A stretch of DNA of 40,077 nucleotides from CAIKZD01 sp041675165 (lineage in GTDB: Bacteria; Patescibacteriota; Minisyncoccia; Moranbacterales; UBA2206): NCBI GenBank assembly GCA_041675165.1, contig JBAYUI010000008.1, forward strand, positions 1 to 40,077, given 5' to 3'. A model generated the notes under the pieces. It worked only from the letters and a program-made list of their open reading frames with translations, did no database searches and had not been told where the DNA came from. The position numbers were made by a program, and so were the translations under genes. Below, in pieces: positions 35,295 through 40,077 of the stretch; the stretch's first letter is position 1, and each line of letters starts with the position of its first letter.

Positions 35295-38156
35295 ATGATC
35301 ATGCCAAATTCAAAACAGGCTTCCGCAAAGTCGCCTAGGGCGACTGTGGGGCAAGCACCAATAAAAGTCAAGCGGGATAAAATTAAAATTTTCGGCGCAC
35401 GGGTGAATAATTTGAAAAACATCAGTCTAGAAATTCCGCGGGATAAGTTGGTGGTGGTGACGGGGCTTTCGGGTAGTGGTAAGTCTTCTTTGGCCTTTGA
35501 CGTGGTGCACGCCGAAGGCAACCGGCGGTACCTCGAAAGTATGTCGAGCTATGTGCGGCACTTTTTGGAAATTTCCGGCAAGCCTGATGTCGACAAGATT
35601 GAAAATTTGAGTCCGACCATTTCCATCGACCAGAAGAGCATCAGTAAAAGTCCGCGTTCGACGGTGGGCACGATCACGGAAATCTATGATTATTTACGTG
35701 TGTGTTTTGCCAAGGTCGGCACGCCCTATTGTCCGCATTGCCGCTTGCCGATGACGCAAAAGAGCAATCAAGAAATCTTGGCGGAAATTTTTGAACTGCC
35801 GGACAATACGCAGCTCGGCATCTTGGCACGTCTTCGCGAGGAGGGCAAAGATACGCATCAGATCTTGAAAAATATCAGCCAGCTGGGTTATGCGCGGGCG
35901 CGCATCAATGGCAAAATTATGTTGATTGCCGACGCTTTGGTTTCCTCAGAAGATTTTTTGGCGGAGAGCATCGAGATCGTCGTTGATCGCATAACTTTTA
36001 AGACGAAGACGCCAGACAAAGAAAGGATCTTGGATTCGATCGAAACTGCTTTCCGTTTGGGCAAGGGTTTTATGGCGATAAGCATCGATAATGAAGAGAG
36101 CCGCATCTACAACCAAGATTTCGTCTGCAGCAACTGCTATTTCAAAATTCCGGAAATCACCCCGAAACATTTTTCTTTCAACAGTCCGGAAGGAGCCTGT
36201 TCTCGTTGCGCGGGACTGGGGGTGGTGCGCGAAGTGGACGCGGAACTGATCATTCCGAATCGCAATCTGTCTTTGGCGGAAGGTGCTATTTTACCGCTGT
36301 CCAAATCCGGCGGCCGTACGGGAGGAACAAGCAATTATTTATACAAGTTGGAAGAGATCGGGAAGAAAAAAGGTTTTTCCATCAATGATCCGATCAAAAA
36401 ATTGAGCGAAAAAAATTTGGATATCGTGCTTTACGGACTCAAAAATGAAAATCAGGAAACGACATTTGCCGGCGTGGTGGAAATCATTAAGAAGAAATAT
36501 GACGAATCCACCGCGGTCACTTTCCGGAAAGAGATTGAAAAATATATGTTGCAAAAAGTTTGCTCTGAGTGTGAAGGCAAACGGATAAAAAAAGAATATG
36601 CTGCCGTTTTGGCTATGGGCAGATCTATTTCGGATATCGTCAGGATGGACATTGAGGCTTTTTTGGAATTTCTGAAAGAATTTGAAAATTGGCCACTGAC
36701 CGGTATTAAAAAAGAAACTATCCGGCCACTGGTGAAAGATATGGCGCAAAAAGCCGCCGCTCTCAAAAATGTCGGTTTGGAATATCTGGAGCTTTTCCGT
36801 TCAGCTGAATCTTTGTCCGGCGGGGAAGGCCAGCGCATCCGTTTGGCGACCCAAATCGGTTCAGAACTTTCCGGCATCATCTATGTCCTGGACGAGCCGT
36901 CAGTGGGTCTTCATAGCCGTGACACTAAAAAACTTATCGAGACGATGAAATTTTTGCGGGACAACGGCAATTCATTGGTGGTGGTGGAGCATGACCGCGA
37001 CATCATTGAGAACGCGGATTGGATCATTGATATGGGTCCGGGAGCGGGACTGGAAGGGGGCGAAGTCATCTTTGAAGGTGATATTGCCAAGCTCAAAAAA
37101 TCCAAAACTTCCACGGCACGTTTCTTGTCCGGACAGGAAAAAATTTCTTCGCGGAAAAAATCACGTCCCGCAGCCAAGAAATATATTGAAATTTTGGGTG
37201 CGACTGAGCATAATTTGAAAAACGTTGATGTGAGAATCCCCTTGGAAAGATTCGTATCCATTACGGGTGTTTCCGGTAGCGGAAAATCAACTTTGGTCTC
37301 GGACATCTTGGCGGTAGCATTGTCCCGTCATTTCTTCCGTGCGAAAGCGGAAGCGGGAAAACACAAAAAAATCACTGGTCTCAATCTGATCGACAAAGTG
37401 ATTAATGTTGATCAATCTCCAATTGGTCGAACGCCCAGATCGAACGCGGCTACATATACGGGTGTATTTTCGCATATCCGAGAACTTTTCGCATCGACTG
37501 AAGAAGCGAAAAGCCGAGGCTATGATGCCAGTCGGTTCAGCTTTAATATGAAAGGCGGGCGTTGTGAAAGTTGTCAGGGCGATGGGACGAAAAAGATCGA
37601 GATGTATCTCCTGCCAGATATGTATGTCAAATGCGAAGCGTGCAATGGGATGCGTTACAACCAAAAAACGCTGGACATTGAATATCAAGGCGTGGACATC
37701 GCCGCCGTGCTGGATATGAGCGTTTCTTATGCATTGAAATTTTTTCATAAGACGCCGCTCGTCGTGGAAAAATTGCGAACCTTGGAAGAGGTCGGTCTGG
37801 GTTATTTGAAATTGGGGCAAAGCGCGACCAATCTGTCCGGCGGGGAGGCGCAACGTATCAAGTTAGCGGCGGAATTGGCGCGCAAATCCACCGGCAAGAC
37901 ACTGTATATCTTGGACGAACCGACCATTGGTCTGCATTTTGAAGATGTGCGGAAACTTTTGAAAATTTTGGACGCGCTGGTGGAAAAAGGCAATTCCGTG
38001 GTGGTCGTCGAGCATAACACGGACGTGATCGCTTATGGCGATTGGGTGATCGATCTCGGACCGGAAGGGGGAAAAGGCGGCGGAGAGATCGTTTATGCCG
38101 GCGCGCCCGCGGGACTCAAAAAATGTAAACGGAGTTGGACGGGAAAATATTTATAA
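35295..38156 (+). CDS. Second UvrA paralogue
   Basis: 953 residues. Full two-ABC UvrA architecture: Walker A GLSGSGKSS (57-65) and GVSGSGKST; signatures LSGGEGQRIRLATQIGSEL and LSGGEAQRIKLAAELARK; Walker B YVLDEPSVGLHSRD and YILDEPTIGLHFED. Zinc sites CPHC, CSNC...CSRC and CESC...CEAC are all complete. The region that binds UvrB in canonical UvrA is kept in length but its VVRxRKGE motif reads LARLREEGKDTHQ, so UvrB coupling may be lost. The first ~26 residues are encoded by a dispersed repeat (35311-35357). No in-frame palindromes otherwise, unlike the first uvrA. Possible roles: a backup damage sensor or drug/adduct protection. Confidence 0.93.
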   Translation: MIMPNSKQASAKSPRATVGQAPIKVKRDKIKIFGARVNNLKNISLEIPRDKLVVVTGLSGSGKSSLAFDVVHAEGNRRYLESMSSYVRHFLEISGKPDVDKIENLSPTISIDQKSISKSPRSTVGTITEIYDYLRVCFAKVGTPYCPHCRLPMTQKSNQEILAEIFELPDNTQLGILARLREEGKDTHQILKNISQLGYARARINGKIMLIADALVSSEDFLAESIEIVVDRITFKTKTPDKERILDSIETAFRLGKGFMAISIDNEESRIYNQDFVCSNCYFKIPEITPKHFSFNSPEGACSRCAGLGVVREVDAELIIPNRNLSLAEGAILPLSKSGGRTGGTSNYLYKLEEIGKKKGFSINDPIKKLSEKNLDIVLYGLKNENQETTFAGVVEIIKKKYDESTAVTFRKEIEKYMLQKVCSECEGKRIKKEYAAVLAMGRSISDIVRMDIEAFLEFLKEFENWPLTGIKKETIRPLVKDMAQKAAALKNVGLEYLELFRSAESLSGGEGQRIRLATQIGSELSGIIYVLDEPSVGLHSRDTKKLIETMKFLRDNGNSLVVVEHDRDIIENADWIIDMGPGAGLEGGEVIFEGDIAKLKKSKTSTARFLSGQEKISSRKKSRPAAKKYIEILGATEHNLKNVDVRIPLERFVSITGVSGSGKSTLVSDILAVALSRHFFRAKAEAGKHKKITGLNLIDKVINVDQSPIGRTPRSNAATYTGVFSHIRELFASTEEAKSRGYDASRFSFNMKGGRCESCQGDGTKKIEMYLLPDMYVKCEACNGMRYNQKTLDIEYQGVDIAAVLDMSVSYALKFFHKTPLVVEKLRTLEEVGLGYLKLGQSATNLSGGEAQRIKLAAELARKSTGKTLYILDEPTIGLHFEDVRKLLKILDALVEKGNSVVVVEHNTDVIAYGDWVIDLGPEGGKGGGEIVYAGAPAGLKKCKRSWTGKYL
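35311..35357. repeat. CGCCTAGGGCG repeat at the 5' end of the second uvrA
   Basis: GCAAAGTCGCCTAGGGCGAC with GTGGGGCAAGC; contains palindrome GTCGCCTAGGGCGAC with one off-centre base. Related to 23888-23939 upstream of uvrB. Translated as ASAKSPRATVGQAP. Confidence 0.75.
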
Positions 38157-38268
38157 AATTTTCAATTATCAATTTACAGTTTTCAATGAATTTTCAATTA
38201 ATAAATTTTAGAATTGAAAATTGATCATTGAGCATTGATTGGAGATTGATTATTGAAGATTGAAAATT
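38157..38268. repeat. TTTTCAAT-type AT-rich inverted repeat
   Basis: TTTTCAATTATCAATTTACA then AATTGAAAATTGATCATTGA; fills the gap after the second uvrA. Confidence 0.8.
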
Positions 38269-38269
38269 A

Positions 38270-39217
38270 GTGACTATTCTTTCTAAAAATATCTTAGCTA
38301 CCATAATCTACTACGACATTCTGGATTATCCGATGACGGCCTTTGAAGTCTGGAAATATTTAACTAACGTTGATGAGCGAAAAGGTGAGAAGGTTGAAGC
38401 GGAAAGGATTGGATTGGTGAAAGTTGTCCAAGCTTTGGAAAGCGAGGAATTGGAAAGTCAGATCGAACAATTCCAAGGGTTCTATTTTTTACGTGGTCGC
38501 GGGTTTTTAGTGGAAAAACGATTGGAGAGAAACAAGATTTCGCAACAAAAACTTAAAATTATCAGAGGAGTGGTTTTTTGGCTAAGATTTTTGCCATATG
38601 TGCGGATGGTGGCGGTAACAGGGACAGTGGCTATGAAAAACGCCGGCAAGAACAGTGATTTGGATCTTCTGGTAGTCATCCGTCAGGGCCGGATCTTTTT
38701 CGGCCGCACAGCCGTGACCGCACTGGTGCATCTTATGGGCAAAAGGAGATATGGCAAAAAGATCGCTAATCGGATATGTCTGAATTGTTTTTTGACTGAT
38801 GAGTCGCTGACCAGCCGCCTGCAGGACGTCTTCTCAGCTTCAGAATATTTTTTTATCGTGCCTCTGTTGGGACAGCGGATCTTTTTAGAATTCAAGCATA
38901 AGAATGCTTGGATAAAAAAATTCAAGATAAATTTTTGTCCGGAAGATGTGATTGGTCTGAAGATGCTTTGCGAGGCCGGCAAAGCAAAAAAGGTAAGGGG
39001 CGTCTTGGAAAATATCTTCGATCGGAATGTTTTTAATTTGCTGGAGAGTTGGCTTGAGAAATGGCAGACTGGACGCATTGCTAGGGATCCGCGTACTAAA
39101 GAAGACGGCAGCATCATTATGGCTGACTCCGAAGCGTTAATTTTTTTCCATCATGCGCACAGCTTGGAGATGGATAAATTGTTCCAAAAGCGACTAGTCG
39201 AGGCTATTTCCGATTGA
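38270..39217 (+). CDS. Nucleotidyltransferase-like protein
   Basis: 315 residues from GTG 38270. An N-terminal winged-helix-like region (ILATIIYYDILDYPMTAFEV, WKYLTNVDE) leads into a minimal nucleotidyltransferase motif at ~115-136, VAVTGTVAMKNAGKNSDLDL followed by LVV: the G-T and D-x-D pair (SDLD, 129-132) typical of pol-beta-type folds. The rest is basic and Cys-containing (ANRICLNCFLTDE). Substrate unknown. The start codon sits right at the end of an AT repeat, and a histidine kinase follows. Confidence 0.75.
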   Translation: MTILSKNILATIIYYDILDYPMTAFEVWKYLTNVDERKGEKVEAERIGLVKVVQALESEELESQIEQFQGFYFLRGRGFLVEKRLERNKISQQKLKIIRGVVFWLRFLPYVRMVAVTGTVAMKNAGKNSDLDLLVVIRQGRIFFGRTAVTALVHLMGKRRYGKKIANRICLNCFLTDESLTSRLQDVFSASEYFFIVPLLGQRIFLEFKHKNAWIKKFKINFCPEDVIGLKMLCEAGKAKKVRGVLENIFDRNVFNLLESWLEKWQTGRIARDPRTKEDGSIIMADSEALIFFHHAHSLEMDKLFQKRLVEAISD

Positions 39218-39283
39218 AAAACATTTGCATCGGGGAAATAGGGCCTGCGCATAGCGAGACTCTCTTTTTTTGTTTTTTTATGG

Positions 39284-39289
39284 TATAAT
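39284..39289 (+). promoter_or_regulatory. Extended -10 promoter of the histidine kinase
   Basis: TGGTATAAT, a TGn-extended -10, 35 bp before the ATG; the -35 is only a T-rich tract. Confidence 0.55.
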
Positions 39290-39324
39290 AGTATAAGATA
39301 TTAAAACTAAAATAAAAATTTATA

Positions 39325-40077
39325 ATGAAGATCGTTAATGATTTCAATTTGAAAAAACAAGCCGATGAATTGGGAATCAGGATCTGGCAGACTCCCGGAG
39401 CCCTTTTCATCATTATGGGATTTGTGGCGATGATCATTATGGCGGCCACATATTTTGTTTCCAAGAGCTATGATAATCCGCAAGTATTGGTGGCTTCGGA
39501 ATGCTTAGTGGTTATGATTGTGTTTTCCACAGGTACGTCGATCAGCCGGTTTGTTGGACAAATGGCTAACTTGAATCGGATGAAAAGCGAGTTTGTGGCA
39601 GTAGCCTCGCATCAGTTACGCACCCCGCTTTCCGCTATCAGATGGGAAACGGAGCTCCTGCTTACCAAGCTGAACAAGGATCTGAACCAGAATCAGATAG
39701 AAAAGATGAAAAATATTTCCAAGCTCAGCTTGAGGATGACCCGCTTGGTGAACGACCTTTTGGATGTGGCGCGGATCGATCAAGACCGGTTGATCCTTCG
39801 GAAAAAAAGTTTTGATCTGGCAAAATTGACGCGGGATATTCTGGATGAGATCATCCCTGCTTATAGCTCCCGCCATATTTCCGTGAGTTCCGATATGGAA
39901 AAGGACCTTCCGAATGCGTTGGGAGATCCGGAAAAAGTAAAGCTGGTCCTGGACAATCTGATAGGCAATGCTTTCAAGTATATAACCAGCGGAGGGAAAG
40001 TCGAGATAAGGATTTTTCAAAAGAAGAAGAATGTCATTTTTGAAGTTAAGGATAACGGAGTGGGGATACCGGAAGAG
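39325..40077 (+). CDS. Membrane sensor histidine kinase (3' end outside window)
   Basis: 251 residues are visible and the frame is still open at the window edge. A short cytoplasmic start, two membrane helices (~24-45 and ~54-72) with a very short outer loop, then HisKA with the phospho-acceptor in VASHQLRTPLSAIRWETELL (His96). The HATPase part begins with the N box DNLIGNAFKYI (210-220) and G1 box VKDNGVGIPE. With almost no extracellular domain it probably senses a membrane or cytoplasmic cue. A partner response regulator would be expected beyond the window. Start ATG 39325 has a weak ribosome-binding site. Confidence 0.92.
   Translation, partial: MKIVNDFNLKKQADELGIRIWQTPGALFIIMGFVAMIIMAATYFVSKSYDNPQVLVASECLVVMIVFSTGTSISRFVGQMANLNRMKSEFVAVASHQLRTPLSAIRWETELLLTKLNKDLNQNQIEKMKNISKLSLRMTRLVNDLLDVARIDQDRLILRKKSFDLAKLTRDILDEIIPAYSSRHISVSSDMEKDLPNALGDPEKVKLVLDNLIGNAFKYITSGGKVEIRIFQKKKNVIFEVKDNGVGIPEE

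Overview
The window looks like chromosomal DNA of a Candidate Phyla Radiation bacterium (Patescibacteria), most like the Parcubacteria/Moranbacteria group. This is inferred from gene content and style: a cupin-type glucose-6-phosphate isomerase, two UvrA paralogues, a UvrC without its C-terminal helix-hairpin-helix region, RNase J, four-helix-bundle and RhuM/BRO/KilA-N accessory genes, and intergenic DNA built almost entirely from short self-complementary repeats. The standard code fits: TAA, TAG and TGA all end genes. No 16S rRNA is present, so the phylum call rests on these traits alone.

Layout. 1-3180: the end of a secreted beta-rich protein and a secreted parallel beta-helix protein, closed by a terminator. 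3230-7780: an accessory island with a small toxin-like orphan, a KilA-N remnant, a twice-frameshifted rhuM, a DUF4143 ATPase and a BRO/DinD-like gene. These are separated by copies of one palindrome, and most genes have their own near-consensus promoter. 7799-13580 (minus strand): a translation block ychF, [promoter + structured RNA], rpsF-ssb-rpsR, efp, smpB, tmRNA, infC-rpmI-rplT, with repeat arrays in most of the gaps. 13714-18566: phosphomannomutase, a small orphan, trpS, a pilin-like protein, a membrane CBS protein and a coiled-coil orphan. 18741-23615 (minus): RNase J with a long leader holding a tRNA-like element, cupin GPI, a peptide-binding protein and secG. 23960-38156: a DNA-repair region (uvrB, lexA-like, uvrA, uvrC, second uvrA) interleaved with a membrane thioredoxin-fold protein, a four-helix-bundle cassette and orphans. 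38270-end: a nucleotidyltransferase-like protein and the start of a membrane histidine kinase.

How the parts work together. SmpB and tmRNA are adjacent and form the ribosome-rescue system. bS6-SSB-bS18 is the classic operon and follows a strong promoter and a folded leader RNA. The UvrA, UvrB, UvrC and LexA-like genes form a nucleotide-excision-repair/SOS-like neighbourhood.

Most striking observations. (1) uvrA, uvrB and uvrC carry at least seven in-frame insertions of dispersed repeats, several perfectly palindromic, which are translated into extra peptide. They resemble the protein-coding palindromic elements known from Rickettsia but have different sequences. (2) The 3.2-7.8 kb island has a repeated palindrome-promoter-gene architecture. 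(3) A perfect DnaA-box sequence sits 9-10 bp upstream of the -35 in three promoters. (4) Two unassigned structured RNAs lie directly behind strong promoters.
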